64,000 nt of DNA from Brevundimonas subvibrioides (lineage in GTDB: Bacteria; Pseudomonadota; Alphaproteobacteria; Caulobacterales; Caulobacteraceae), in NCBI RefSeq assembly GCF_002280785.1, contig NZ_NCEQ01000007.1, positions 1-64,000 of the forward strand, given 5' to 3'. The notes beneath the pieces were generated by a model. The model worked only from the letters and a program-made list of their open reading frames with translations, had not been told where the DNA came from and searched no databases. Positions 11,485 through 19,969 of the stretch are shown piece by piece. How positions within the stretch are numbered: position 1 is the first letter of the stretch; every line of letters starts with the position of its first letter. The translations under genes and the position numbers were made by a program.

Positions 11485-11508
11485 TTCCTGTTTAGTAGAG
11501 AACAGGAA
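11485..11508 (-). promoter_or_regulatory. Leader hairpin that can hide the ribosome site
   Basis: On the minus strand the leader reads TTCCTGTT, an 8-base loop, AACAGGAA, then CATAAAC and the ATG at 11477. The arms are perfectly complementary. The AGGA of the second arm is the likely Shine-Dalgarno sequence, so folding would block translation of the fasciclin gene. Alternatively the dyad is a protein-binding operator. Confidence 0.5.
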
Positions 11509-11588
11509 ATGGGAGACTATTCACTGAATGCAATAGACGTGCGGCAAAGTGCCCATGCGACACTGTCGTTGTGATGTATAGGCGTGAT

Positions 11589-11619
11589 GTGCGGAGGTGT
11601 GATTACATCACCTCCGCAC
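11589..11619 (-). terminator. Inverted repeat after the secreted fasciclin gene
   Basis: Perfect 11-bp arms GTGCGGAGGTG / CACCTCCGCAC around a 9-base loop, 8 bases beyond the stop of the leftward fasciclin gene. There is no T-run, so it may be a hairpin terminator or an mRNA-stabilising stem. Confidence 0.5.
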
Positions 11620-11626
11620 ACGGACA

Positions 11627-12205
11627 CTAGTTCGGAAGGGAGACGGCGTCGGTGACGTGGATCACGCCGTTTGACTGGAACACGTCGGCCTGGGTCACGG
11701 TGGCGACGCCGCCGTTCTCGTCGGTCAGGATGACCGAACCACCGCGCAGCGAGGCGGTCAGGATGTCACCCGAGACGGTGGTGATGGCAGCCGATCCACC
11801 GCCCGCCTGGATGAGGGCGATGACGTCGGCGGCGGCCACGCGGCCGGCGACGACGTGATAGGTCAGGATCTTGGTCAGGGTCGTCTTGTTGGCGGGCTGG
11901 ATCAGGGTCTCGACCGTGCCGGCGGGCAGGGCGGCGAAGGCGGCGTCGGTCGGGGCGAAGACGGTGAAGGGGCCGGGGCCCGACAGGGTCTCGACCAGGC
12001 CGGCGGCGGTGACGGCGGCCACGAGGGTGGTGTGGATCGGCGAGGCGACGGCGTTCTCGACGATGGTCTTGTTGGCATCCATGGCAGCGCCGCCGACGGT
12101 GACCGACGAGTGGTTCATGCCTCCGTGATGATCGGCGAAGGCCGCGGGGGCGGCGACGAGCAGGGCGGCGGCCGATACGGCGCCGGCGAGGGCGGAGAGC
12201 TTCAT
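11627..12205 (-). CDS. Secreted fasciclin-domain protein
   Basis: A 192-residue protein starting MKLSALAGAVSAAALLVAA with an AFA-DHH signal-peptidase site near residue 25. One FAS1 domain follows ([17 protein letters not shown] near 97-113; SNGVIHVTDAVSLPN at the end). The short His/Met stretch DHHGGMNHSS lies right after cleavage. ATG 12205 is the first start compatible with the signal peptide; a longer frame upstream has no such character. It is the exported partner of the gene at 11052-11477. Confidence 0.88.
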   Translation of the reverse strand: MKLSALAGAVSAAALLVAAPAAFADHHGGMNHSSVTVGGAAMDANKTIVENAVASPIHTTLVAAVTAAGLVETLSGPGPFTVFAPTDAAFAALPAGTVETLIQPANKTTLTKILTYHVVAGRVAAADVIALIQAGGGSAAITTVSGDILTASLRGGSVILTDENGGVATVTQADVFQSNGVIHVTDAVSLPN

Positions 12206-12356
12206 GAGTCGTTTCCTGACAATGGGATCGCCTTGATGGGATCGCGACAGGAACGCTCTCGGAGCCGATCCGGATGCGGGGGCAGCGCTGCGCGCGTCAA
12301 GCCGCCGCAGGTGTCGCACCCGTCGGCGCGACCGTGGTGCAAGGGCGCTGCCCCCC

Positions 12357-13067
12357 CTAGAAGCTGACCAGGACCGAGGCCACCAGGGCGTCCTCGTACT
12401 GGCTCCCCTGATCCTGCGCGTCCGTGCCGTGCCAACGCAGGTCAAGCGCGGTCGTCTCGGTCAGGGCCCAGGCGACGCCGGCGTTCCAGCCGATGTAGTC
12501 GGGAGCCTTGTCCTGTTCGCGCAGGCCCAGGGTGACGCTGGCCTTCAGGCGTTCGGCGAGGGGGAAGCGGACGCGGCCCTCGACCCAGGTCGAGGCCCGC
12601 GTCGAACCCAGGCCGTCCGGCGAATGTTCGACGCGGAACCGCGTATCGACCGCGCCGAAATCCTTGATGACGTCGAACTGATATTCCCAGGCCGCGTCGT
12701 CATGACCCGCGACGGCGCCGAGCCGCCACTTGTGCGAGGCGGAGGTGTCGAAATCGAACCCGAGCGCCGAATACTGCCAGCCGGCCTCCATCTCGGTCTC
12801 GACCGAGGAGCCTGAGGAGTCGATCGTCTCGAACTCCGCGTCGGCATAAAAGCCGTTGGCGCCGTTCCACTGGACGTCCCCGAAGACATAGGGGGCGGAG
12901 CCGCTCTTGGAGGCTCCCTTGGAGCGGTTGTCGGCGCCGGCCCCCATCTCGAACGACCAGTGCGACGCGCGTTCCGGACGGTAGCGCGCGGTATCCCTGT
13001 CCTGCGCCGCGACGGCGTTTGGCAAGCCCCCGGCAAGAACGAGAAGACAGAGGAGAATGCGGATCAT
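12357..13067 (-). CDS. Outer-membrane putative porin, TIGR02001/TorF-like
   Basis: A 236-residue protein with a signal peptide (MIRILLCLLVLAGGLPNAVA, cut near residue 21). It then shows repeated amphipathic strands with alternating aromatic residues (YVFGDVQWNGANGFYADAEF) and the C-terminal Phe (VLVSF) expected of an outer-membrane barrel. The pattern resembles TIGR02001 proteins; assignment is by eye. It lies directly after the flavin oxidoreductase on the same strand with an 11-base gap, so the two may be cotranscribed. Confidence 0.65.
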   Translation of the reverse strand: MIRILLCLLVLAGGLPNAVAAQDRDTARYRPERASHWSFEMGAGADNRSKGASKSGSAPYVFGDVQWNGANGFYADAEFETIDSSGSSVETEMEAGWQYSALGFDFDTSASHKWRLGAVAGHDDAAWEYQFDVIKDFGAVDTRFRVEHSPDGLGSTRASTWVEGRVRFPLAERLKASVTLGLREQDKAPDYIGWNAGVAWALTETTALDLRWHGTDAQDQGSQYEDALVASVLVSF

Positions 13068-13078
13068 CGGCCTATGGT

Positions 13079-14011
13079 CTAGGCGACGCCGACCTTGCTG
13101 GCGAATTGTGCTGTTGCATCGGCGTACTCAGACCGCAGTCGGCCGATCAATTCAGCCGCGGGCACCACATCGTGGACGGCTCCCGCGCCCTGGCCGGCGG
13201 ACCAGACGGTCTTCCAGGCCTTGGCCTCGTCGCCCATGTCGAGCTTGTGGTCGGGCAGAACTTTCGGGTCGATGCCGTTGGCCTGCAGCGACTTGGTCAT
13301 GAAGTTGGCCGGGATGCCGGAGACGGCCGCGGTGTGGACGATGTCGGTCGCGCCCGACTCGATGATCATGTCCTTGTAGGCCTCGGGAGCCATGGCCTCG
13401 GTCGTGTTGATGAAGCGGGTGCCCATATAGGCGAAGTCGGCCCCCAGCATCAGGGCGGCGGCGACATCCTGGCCGTTCGACAGGCAGCCCGACAGGATGA
13501 TGCATCCGTCGAAGAACTCGCGCACCTCGTTGACCAGGGCGAAGGGGTTGATGATGCCTGCGTGGCCGCCCGCGCCGTTGGCGACGAGGATCAGGCCGTC
13601 GACGCCGCTCTCGGCCGCCTTCCTGGCGTGGCGGACGTTGGCGATGTCGTGGAAGACCACGCCGCCATAACCGTGCACCGCATCGACCACGTCGCGCACG
13701 GCGCCGAGCGAGGTGATGATCAGCGGCACCTGATGCTCGACCGAGACCATCATGTCGGCCATCAGGCGCGGGTTGGTCGGGTGGACGATGTGGTTGACGC
13801 CGTAGGCGGCGGCGTCGGGGTTCAGGCGCGACTTGATCTCCACCAGCCACTCGGCATAGCCCTCGGACGTGCGGGCGTTCAGCGAGGGGAAGGTGCCGAT
13901 CACCCCGTTGTTGCAGCACTCGACCACCAGATCCGGGCCAGAGACGAGGAACATGGGCGCCTCGATGACCGGCAGTTTCAGACCCTTCTGGAGGGAGGCG
14001 GGGATGGCCAT
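13079..14011 (-). CDS. Nitronate monooxygenase / enoyl-reductase-II-like flavoprotein
   Basis: A 310-residue FMN TIM barrel starting [21 protein letters not shown]. The block [10 protein letters not shown] carries the His typical of nitronate monooxygenases and FabK-like reductases, and [16 protein letters not shown] supplies the phosphate-binding strand. It probably oxidises alkyl nitronates or reduces enoyl groups; sequence alone does not decide. The start at 14011 was chosen because the upstream frame runs into the palindromic repeat at 14075-14208. Confidence 0.85.
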   Translation of the reverse strand: MAIPASLQKGLKLPVIEAPMFLVSGPDLVVECCNNGVIGTFPSLNARTSEGYAEWLVEIKSRLNPDAAAYGVNHIVHPTNPRLMADMMVSVEHQVPLIITSLGAVRDVVDAVHGYGGVVFHDIANVRHARKAAESGVDGLILVANGAGGHAGIINPFALVNEVREFFDGCIILSGCLSNGQDVAAALMLGADFAYMGTRFINTTEAMAPEAYKDMIIESGATDIVHTAAVSGIPANFMTKSLQANGIDPKVLPDHKLDMGDEAKAWKTVWSAGQGAGAVHDVVPAAELIGRLRSEYADATAQFASKVGVA

Positions 14012-14074
14012 GGCGTTCGCTCCGTTTCGTTTGGCTACGCTTAGCGGGGTGTCGCTGGGGAAGGCAAATGCGAT

Positions 14075-14208
14075 CCTCCCCCGTGGGGGAGGGGGACCGC
14101 AGCGCCCTTGCGCTGGGGTGGAGGGGGCTGGCCTCAAACCCCGGCCTCCGCCGCTGGCCCCCTCCGTCTCTTCGCTTCGCTACGAGCCACCTCCCCCGAC
14201 GGGGGAGG
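14075..14208. repeat. Palindromic intergenic element
   Basis: Bounded by two self-complementary units, 14075-14092 (CCTCCCCCGTGGGGGAGG) and 14190-14208 (the same with a CGACG centre). Between them are further inverted G/C blocks (GGAGGGGGC against GCCCCCTCC). Similar elements occur at 27560-27718 and 32449-32588. They are probably REP/BIME-like repeats scattered between genes. Confidence 0.75.
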
Positions 14209-14226
14209 AATGTGTATGTCGGCGCC

Positions 14227-14688
14227 ATGACCACCGACACCTCCGGCCTCTCCCAGCTCGGCCAGCACATCATCCAGCCGACCTCGCCCGAGACGGCGGT
14301 GCTGGAGAGGGTGCCCAACCCGCATGCCGACACCCTGTATCTGGCCCGGTTCACGGCGCCGGAGTTCACGTCGCTGTGCCCGGTGACGGCCCAGCCGGAC
14401 TTCGCCCACATCGTTATCGACTATGCGCCGGGCGACTGGCTGGTCGAATCCAAGTCGCTGAAGATGTACCTGACCGCCTTCCGCAACCACGGCGCCTTCC
14501 ACGAGGACTGTACCGTGGCCATCGGCAAGCGGATCGCCGACCTGCTGGATCCGCGCTGGCTGCGGATCGGCGGTTACTGGTACCCGCGTGGCGGTATCCC
14601 GATCGACGTCTTCTGGCAGACGGGAACCCCGCCCGAGGGGCTGTGGCTGCCCGACCAGGGCGTGCCGACCTATCGCGGGCGGGGGTAG
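14227..14688 (+). CDS. queF: NADPH-dependent 7-cyano-7-deazaguanine reductase
   Basis: Reduces preQ0 to preQ1 in queuosine biosynthesis. The 153-residue length is that of short, homo-oligomeric QueF. The catalytic pair is visible in [14 protein letters not shown]: Cys51 attacks the nitrile and Asp58 assists, at the same 7-residue spacing as in Bacillus QueF. ATG 14227 yields [15 protein letters not shown]; the open frame continues upstream only through the repeat element. No other queuosine gene is in the window. Confidence 0.95.
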   Translation: MTTDTSGLSQLGQHIIQPTSPETAVLERVPNPHADTLYLARFTAPEFTSLCPVTAQPDFAHIVIDYAPGDWLVESKSLKMYLTAFRNHGAFHEDCTVAIGKRIADLLDPRWLRIGGYWYPRGGIPIDVFWQTGTPPEGLWLPDQGVPTYRGRG

Positions 14689-14692
14689 GGGC

Positions 14693-15559
14693 TCAGATTG
14701 TATTCAGCGGGATCTTCAGGAAGCGTCGCCCGTCCGGCTCCGGGGGCGGCAATGCTCCCGCACGGATGTTGATCTGGAGCGCGGGCAGGATCAGCTGCGG
14801 GGCCTTCAAGGTCGCGTCACGGGTTTCGCGCATGGCGACGAAGGCTTCCTCGGACGTGCCGCCGCCGATGTGGATGTTGTTGACGCGCTGATCCCCCACC
14901 GTAGTCTCGAACCGGAACTCGTTGCGGCCCGCGGGCAGATAGTCGTGGCCGACGAAGATCCGCGTTTCGTCCGGCAAGGCGAGGAGCTTCTGGATCGAAC
15001 GATACAGGGTGCGCGCATCTCCGCCCGGGAAGTCGGCCCGGGCGGTGCCGTAGTCGGGCATGAACAGGGTGTCCCCGGTGAACAGTGCGTCGCCGATGCG
15101 ATAGCTGACACAGGCCGGAGTGTGGCCGGGCGTGTGGATCACCTCCGCGGTCAGGGCGCCGAGCGGGAAGGCGTCGCCGTCCGCGTGCAGCCGATCAAAC
15201 ACCACGCCGTCAGGCGTGACGTCGTGCGCATCAAACAGGGGGGCGAAGGTCGCCTGGACCTTGGTTATCCGCTCACCGATGCCGATGGGCACGCCCTCGC
15301 TCCGGCGCAGATGGTCGGCGGCGGTCAGATGATCGGCGTGGGCGTGGGTTTCCAGAACCATGGCCAGGGTCAGCCCCGCCTCACGTAGCGCACTCATCAC
15401 CGCATCAACCGAACCGGTCGAGGTGCGGGCCGAGGCGGCGTCGTAGTCCAGCACTGGATCGATGATCGCTGCCTGGCCGGTGGCAGGGTCGCTGACCAGA
15501 TAGGTGACGGTATGGGTCGCCGGGTCGAAAAAGCCTCGGACGTCCGGGTGTGCAGGCAT
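14693..15559 (-). CDS. Metallo-beta-lactamase-fold persulfide dioxygenase-like enzyme
   Basis: A 288-residue MBL-fold protein. The metal motif HAHADH is at 72-77, with further ligands in HTPGHTP and DTLFMPDYG. FVGHDY near the end fits the glyoxalase-II/ETHE1 group, and the family member BLH is regulated by BigR in plant-associated bacteria. It should oxidise glutathione persulfide to sulfite. The start ATG 15559 has AAGGAG 7 bases upstream. It is divergent from the bigR-like regulator and shares its operator region. Confidence 0.9.
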   Translation of the reverse strand: MPAHPDVRGFFDPATHTVTYLVSDPATGQAAIIDPVLDYDAASARTSTGSVDAVMSALREAGLTLAMVLETHAHADHLTAADHLRRSEGVPIGIGERITKVQATFAPLFDAHDVTPDGVVFDRLHADGDAFPLGALTAEVIHTPGHTPACVSYRIGDALFTGDTLFMPDYGTARADFPGGDARTLYRSIQKLLALPDETRIFVGHDYLPAGRNEFRFETTVGDQRVNNIHIGGGTSEEAFVAMRETRDATLKAPQLILPALQINIRAGALPPPEPDGRRFLKIPLNTI

Positions 15560-15580
15560 GGGAAGGGCTCCTTTAAGTCT

Positions 15581-15625
15581 CCAATATATTAGATATTGCT
15601 TATTTAGCAAGTTCGCATATATTGG
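15581..15625. promoter_or_regulatory. BigR-type operator between divergent sulfide genes
   Basis: An AT-rich island in a GC-rich background. Outer arms CCAATATAT (15581-15589) and ATATATTGG (15617-15625) are perfect inverted repeats. An inner dyad TTGCT-TATTT-AGCAA occupies 15596-15610. It is placed between the MBL gene (start 15559) and the ArsR gene (start 15631), where a BigR repressor would control both directions. Confidence 0.7.
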
Positions 15626-15630
15626 CGTTC

Positions 15631-15963
15631 ATGATCGACGCCCACGCCCTTCCGCTCGAAATCCTTCAGGCCAGTGCCGGACAGGCTGCTGGCCTGTTGC
15701 GTGCGCTATCCAATGAGAAGCGCCTGATGGTGCTGTGCCAGCTCGGCGACCGTGAACTGTCGGTGGGGCAGCTTCTGCCCGGCGTCGGCCTGTCGCAGTC
15801 GGCGCTGTCGCAGCACCTGGCCCGGTTGCGCGAGGAGGGGCTGGTCGACACCCGCCGGGACGGCACGGCCATTTTTTACCGCATCGCCGACCCCTCGGTG
15901 CTGAAGGTGATCGCCGTGCTGGCCGAAATCTTCTGCCCTCCGCATTTGCACAGCAAGGATTGA
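15631..15963 (+). CDS. bigR: ArsR-family sulfide sensor, BigR/SqrR type
   Basis: A 110-residue winged-helix repressor. The recognition helix lies in LSQSALSQHLARLREEGLV. Cys36 and Cys102 are 66 residues apart, exactly the spacing of the redox pairs in SqrR (41/107) and BigR (42/108), which form a polysulfide bridge when sulfide is present. It is therefore expected to repress the divergent MBL gene and its own operon until persulfides appear. ATG 15631 was chosen over TTG 15622. The rhodanese gene begins 4 bases after its stop. Confidence 0.9.
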   Translation: MIDAHALPLEILQASAGQAAGLLRALSNEKRLMVLCQLGDRELSVGQLLPGVGLSQSALSQHLARLREEGLVDTRRDGTAIFYRIADPSVLKVIAVLAEIFCPPHLHSKD

Positions 15964-15967
15964 TCCC

Positions 15968-16504
15968 GTGACCCCGCTGACCCCTCTAATGCCCGCCGAC
16001 GCGGCCGAGCGCCTCAAGGCACGCAGAGCGATCCTGATCGACATCCGGGAATCCGACGAGTTCGCGCGGGAGCATGTGTCGGGCGCCGTGCATGCGCCTC
16101 TGTCCCGGTTTGACGCCCTGGCGGTCGAACGGCACGCGGGGCGGCAGGTGATCTATACCTGCCGAACCGGCAATCGGACCGGAGTGAACGGCGTGAAGCT
16201 GGCGGCATGCGTGCCCGGCGAGGCCTTTGTCCTGGAGGGCGGGCTGGACGCATGGAAGGCGCAGGGTCTGCCAATCCAGGCAGATCGGTCGCAGCCGATC
16301 GGGCTGATGCGCCAGGCGCAGATGACGGCCGGCGGGTTGATCCTGATCGGCGCGGCGCTGGGTCTGCTGGTACACCCGGCGTTCTGGGGCATTGCGGCGT
16401 TCGTCGGCGCCGGACTGTTCTTCGTCGGCGCGACGGGGATCTGCAGCATGGCGCGGCTGCTGGCTGTGATGCCCTGGAACCGCAAGGCGCTCGGGGCCGG
16501 GTGA
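15968..16504 (+). CDS. Rhodanese fused to DUF2892 membrane domain (YgaP-like)
   Basis: A 178-residue protein. An N-terminal rhodanese domain has the active loop YTCRTGNRT with Cys65, which would carry a persulfide. Two hydrophobic segments follow at about 108-125 and 129-148, with the DUF2892 tail TGICSMARLLAVMPWN. The same arrangement occurs in E. coli YgaP. GTG 15968 is 4 bases after the bigR stop. It would move sulfane sulfur at the inner membrane, next to TauE and the persulfide dioxygenase. Confidence 0.9.
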   Translation: MTPLTPLMPADAAERLKARRAILIDIRESDEFAREHVSGAVHAPLSRFDALAVERHAGRQVIYTCRTGNRTGVNGVKLAACVPGEAFVLEGGLDAWKAQGLPIQADRSQPIGLMRQAQMTAGGLILIGAALGLLVHPAFWGIAAFVGAGLFFVGATGICSMARLLAVMPWNRKALGAG

Positions 16505-16508
16505 CGTC

Positions 16509-17291
16509 ATGACGACCGAGATGATCCCCCTGCTGCTTGCGGTCCTGAGTGGCGGCGTCGTGGCCCTGCTGCTGACGCTGTTCGGCGGCGGCGGATCGGT
16601 GCTGGCGGTGCCGCTGCTGCTCTATGTCGTCGGCGTCGCCGATCCGCATGTCGCCATCGGCGTGGCGGCGGCAGGCGTGGCGCTGAACGCCCTGACGGCG
16701 CTGGCGGGTCAAGCGCGGGCCGGACGAGTTCGCTGGCCGTGCGCCACGCTGTTCGCGGTGACGGGGGCAGCCGGGGCGTGGGCCGGGTCATCATTGGCCA
16801 AGGCCATCGACGGACATCAACTGCTGTTGATTTTCGCGGTCGCCATGGCGGCGGTCGGCGTATCCATGCTGCGTCCCAGGGCGATCGTGGTCCGGCCGGA
16901 ACCGAGGCTGACATGGGCGATGTCCCCGCGCATCGGCCTTGCCGGCGCCGGCGTGGGATCCGCAGCAGGCTTCTTCGGCATCGGCGGCGGCTTCCTGATC
17001 GTGCCGGGACTGATGGCGTCCACGGGCATGAGCCTGGCGACCGCCCAGGCCACCTCGCTGCTGAGCGTGGCCGCGTTCGGAGCGACGACGGCCGGCAACT
17101 ATGCCCTGTCGGGCTGGGTCGATCCGGGGCTGGTCGCCGCGATGACGGTCGGGGGCCTGGCCGGGACTCTCGCCGGGCTGCCGCTGGCACGCCGTCTGGG
17201 GGCGAACGCTGCGCTGGGCCGGACACTGTTCGCCGGGCTCATCCTGATCGTCGCGGTCTATGTCGGGGTCAGGGCGATAGCCGCGCTCTAG
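16509..17291 (+). CDS. Sulfite exporter TauE/SafE family permease
   Basis: A 260-residue membrane protein with about eight hydrophobic segments and the duplicated half signature (LFGGGGSVLAVPLLLYVVG near 25-43; GFFGIGGGFLIVPGLMA near 155-171). It begins 4 bases after the rhodanese stop and ends the BigR operon. It probably exports the sulfite formed by the dioxygenase. Confidence 0.92.
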   Translation: MTTEMIPLLLAVLSGGVVALLLTLFGGGGSVLAVPLLLYVVGVADPHVAIGVAAAGVALNALTALAGQARAGRVRWPCATLFAVTGAAGAWAGSSLAKAIDGHQLLLIFAVAMAAVGVSMLRPRAIVVRPEPRLTWAMSPRIGLAGAGVGSAAGFFGIGGGFLIVPGLMASTGMSLATAQATSLLSVAAFGATTAGNYALSGWVDPGLVAAMTVGGLAGTLAGLPLARRLGANAALGRTLFAGLILIVAVYVGVRAIAAL

Positions 17292-17325
17292 CGCGACCGA
17301 CCCGTGATCGCGCTAAGGTCACGGC

Positions 17326-18183
17326 GTGACCGAATCGTCCCGCCTCCCTTGGGAATCCCGGGGCCGTCGCTGGCTCGCCGGTCTGCAGGCCCGCGCCGAC
17401 CGCCGCCCCGCCACCCGCTTCGCCTTCGCCTTCCTGATGTTCGGGATCAAACAGGCCTGGGCCTGCCTGTTCGGCGGGGCGATGCTGGGGCTGATCCTGC
17501 TGACCTTCCTGGTCTGGCCGGACGACAGCCCGGTGTCGCGTTACGACTTCCTCGTCGTCGGGGCGGTGCTGATCCAGGCCGCCATGCTCGCCCTGAAGCT
17601 GGAGACCTGGGCCGAGGCGCGGGTGATCCTGCTGTTCCACATCGCCGGGACGATCATGGAACTGTTCAAGACGGCGCACGGGTCGTGGATCTATCCGGAG
17701 GACTCGGTGCTGCGGATCGGGGCCGTGCCGCTGTTCTCGGGCTTCATGTATGCGGCGGTGGGCTCCTATATCGCGCGGGTGCAGCGGATCTTCCATATCC
17801 GCGTGCGCGGCTATCCGCCGGTATGGATGACCTGGGGGCTGGCGGCGGCGATCTACATCAACTTCTTCGCCCATCACTGGCTGCCGGACATCCGGCTCGC
17901 CTTGTTCGTGGCGACGGCCCTGCTGTTCGGGCGAGGATGGTTCTGGTTCACGGCGAACCGGACGCGGCTGAACATGCCGCTGTTGCTCGGCTATTTCCTG
18001 GTCGCCCTGTTCATCTGGTTCGCGGAGAATCTGGGCACCCTCGGGCGGGCCTGGGCCTATCCGGGGCAGGAGGCGGGGTGGGAGATGGTCTCGCTGGCCA
18101 AGCTGGGCAGCTGGTATCTGTTGATGATCATCTCGGTGGTGCTGGTCTCGCTGGTCCACCGGCCGGAGGAGGAGCCGCGATGA
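17326..18183 (+). CDS. DUF817 membrane protein
   Basis: A 285-residue protein with about eight transmembrane helices and conserved polar patches inside them: LFGIKQAWACLFGG-like N-terminus, ELFKTAHGSWIYPED near 113-127, and NFFAHHWLPDIR near 185-196. These match DUF817 (COG3739), whose function is unknown. The GTG start at 17326 is 34 bases after tauE. Its stop overlaps the methyltransferase start (ATGA at 18180-18183). Confidence 0.75.
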   Translation: MTESSRLPWESRGRRWLAGLQARADRRPATRFAFAFLMFGIKQAWACLFGGAMLGLILLTFLVWPDDSPVSRYDFLVVGAVLIQAAMLALKLETWAEARVILLFHIAGTIMELFKTAHGSWIYPEDSVLRIGAVPLFSGFMYAAVGSYIARVQRIFHIRVRGYPPVWMTWGLAAAIYINFFAHHWLPDIRLALFVATALLFGRGWFWFTANRTRLNMPLLLGYFLVALFIWFAENLGTLGRAWAYPGQEAGWEMVSLAKLGSWYLLMIISVVLVSLVHRPEEEPR

Positions 18184-18914
18184 GCGATGGATGGGCGGAC
18201 TCGGCGGAGGCCTGGGTCGTCTCCCAGGGGGACGAGGGCGACTTCGGGCGGCGCTGGGTCATGGATGCGCCGATGCTGGAACGGGTGCGGCTGAGGCCCT
18301 GGGCCCGCGCGCTGGATGTCGGCTGCGGCGAGGGGCGGTTCTGCCGGATGCTGAAGGCTGAAGGGGTGGCGGCGGTCGGGATCGATCCGACCGTGGGCCT
18401 GATCGACCATGCGCGCAGGCTCGATCCCGGGGGAGATTATCGCGTGGAGGCGGCCGAGGCCCTGGGGTTCGAGGACGGGGCGTTCGACCTTGTGGTCAGT
18501 TATCTGTCGTTGATCGATATCCCGGATGTGCGGGCCGCGATCGCGGAGATGACGCGGGTGCTGGCGCCGGGCGGCAGGCTGCTGATCGCCAATCTCGCGG
18601 GGTACAACTCGGCCGCCGACGCCAACGACCTGGGGTGGGTCACCCTGCCGGACGGGCGGCGGGCCCATGCAATGGATGACTATCTGGAGGAGAAGGCCGG
18701 CTGGATCGCCTGGAAGGGCATCCGCATCCAGAACTGGCACCGGCCTTTGAGCACCTACGTGACGCTGTTGCTGGAGCAGGGGCTGACCCTGACCCATTTC
18801 GCCGAGCCGCCCGCGCACGGGGGCGATCCGGTCCGGCAGGCGCACTACAACCGCGTACCCTGGTTCATGATGATGGAGTGGACGAAGCCGCCCGTCAGCT
18901 CTGCGTCAGGCTGA
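18180..18914 (+). CDS. Class I SAM-dependent methyltransferase
   Basis: A 244-residue protein with a Rossmann methyltransferase core. The SAM-binding glycine loop is LDVGCGEGRF near residues 43-52, then an acidic strand VGIDPTVGL, and the motif VLAPGGRLLIAN near 133-144. It resembles the UbiE/Methyltransf_11 group; the substrate is unknown. Translationally coupled to DUF817. Its 3' end overlaps the convergent VOC gene by 20 bases. Confidence 0.85.
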   Translation: MSDGWADSAEAWVVSQGDEGDFGRRWVMDAPMLERVRLRPWARALDVGCGEGRFCRMLKAEGVAAVGIDPTVGLIDHARRLDPGGDYRVEAAEALGFEDGAFDLVVSYLSLIDIPDVRAAIAEMTRVLAPGGRLLIANLAGYNSAADANDLGWVTLPDGRRAHAMDDYLEEKAGWIAWKGIRIQNWHRPLSTYVTLLLEQGLTLTHFAEPPAHGGDPVRQAHYNRVPWFMMMEWTKPPVSSASG

Positions 18915-19275
18915 GCACATTGCCGTCGGGGTCAGCGAAGAAGGCCACCTTCGCGCTGCCGCCAGGGGCGGTCCAGACGCCCGTCTCGTCCTGACCCATG
19001 CCCGGATAGATGATCATGACCACGCCCCTGGCCGTCAGGTCGGCGACGCTCGCGGCGATGTCGGCGACCTGCCAGCCGAGGACCGGATGCGGGGCTGCGG
19101 CATGATCGGGCACATGGGTGATCCGCAAGGTCGCGCCGTTCAGATCGAATACGGCCGCGAAGCCGTCGTCGGTCAGAAACGGGAGGCCCAGGACGTTGCG
19201 GTAGAAGGCGTCGGACACGGCCCGGTCGCGCGTCAGGACGAAGGTGATGGCCGTTGCGGACGAGGGCAGGCTCAT
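18895..19275 (-). CDS. VOC (glyoxalase/bleomycin-resistance) family protein
   Basis: A 126-residue protein with two beta-alpha-beta-beta-beta units. FVLTRDRAVSDAFYRNVLGLPF near 12-33 and the closing VAFFADPDGNVLSLTQ near 109-124 are characteristic, the latter giving the metal-binding N/E-type end. Substrate unknown. AAGGAG precedes the start at good spacing. Its end overlaps the methyltransferase tail on the opposite strand. Confidence 0.88.
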   Translation of the reverse strand: MSLPSSATAITFVLTRDRAVSDAFYRNVLGLPFLTDDGFAAVFDLNGATLRITHVPDHAAAPHPVLGWQVADIAASVADLTARGVVMIIYPGMGQDETGVWTAPGGSAKVAFFADPDGNVLSLTQS

Positions 19276-19315
19276 GAACGGATCTCCTTTTCTGGACGCG
19301 TCAACATAACACGGT

Positions 19316-19924
19316 TCATGGACGATGTTGCGTGATCGCCGTCAGGTCCGGACGGTCCCGTTCCAGCAGCGGCTCGAGCGCCGTGCCGAGGTGGATGAAG
19401 CCCGCGACCTTCTCGCCCTCGCCCACGCCGAACAGGGGCAGGGCGTCGGCGTCGTAGCTGTACCAGTCGGTGATCCAGCTGGAGGCGAAGCCGAAGGCGG
19501 AGGCGGCATGCTCGAGGTTCATGCAGACCGCGCCCGCGCTCAGCTGCTGTTCCCAGACGGGCTTGGAGGCCGGGGCTGCGGTCGAGATCACCAGGACGGT
19601 GGTCGGGGCGGCGGTCAGTTTGGCGAGGACGGCCCGGGCCTTGGACGGCAGACCCTTGGCGACGGCCATGGCGCCGAGCTGTTCGGCGATCTCCGCGCGG
19701 CTGACCGGGCCCAGGACGACGAACCGCCAGGGGAAGAGTTTGCCATGGTCGGGCGAGCGGGCGGCCAGGGTCAGGATGTCGGCGACCTGCCCGGCGTCGG
19801 GTCCCGGTTCGGTCAAGGCCTGGGCCGGGGCCGAGCGGCGCGTGGCCAGCCGGGCCAGCATCTCCGGCGACGGGGTCGGCGAGGGGAGGGGGGCGCCGAG
19901 ATCGACGGGGGGAGGCAGGGTCAT
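19316..19924 (-). CDS. Nitroreductase family protein (YdjA-like)
   Basis: A 202-residue FMN-dependent oxidoreductase. The FMN-binding RRSAPAQALTEPG near 29-41 and the PDHGKLFPWRFVVLG block near 57-71 are typical of the compact YdjA subgroup. AGAVCMNLEHAASAFGFASSW near 129-149 forms the dimer helix. Divergent from the Nudix gene with only about 25-45 bases between starts. Confidence 0.88.
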   Translation of the reverse strand: MTLPPPVDLGAPLPSPTPSPEMLARLATRRSAPAQALTEPGPDAGQVADILTLAARSPDHGKLFPWRFVVLGPVSRAEIAEQLGAMAVAKGLPSKARAVLAKLTAAPTTVLVISTAAPASKPVWEQQLSAGAVCMNLEHAASAFGFASSWITDWYSYDADALPLFGVGEGEKVAGFIHLGTALEPLLERDRPDLTAITQHRP

Positions 19925-19969
19925 GCCGTGTAGCTAGGCGTTCGACCCATGCGGCGCCATATGCCCGGG

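Noticed and set aside
14075..14208. CRISPR-like repeats
   Set aside because: There are only two repeat units, they are self-complementary, and the material between them is itself an inverted repeat, not spacers.
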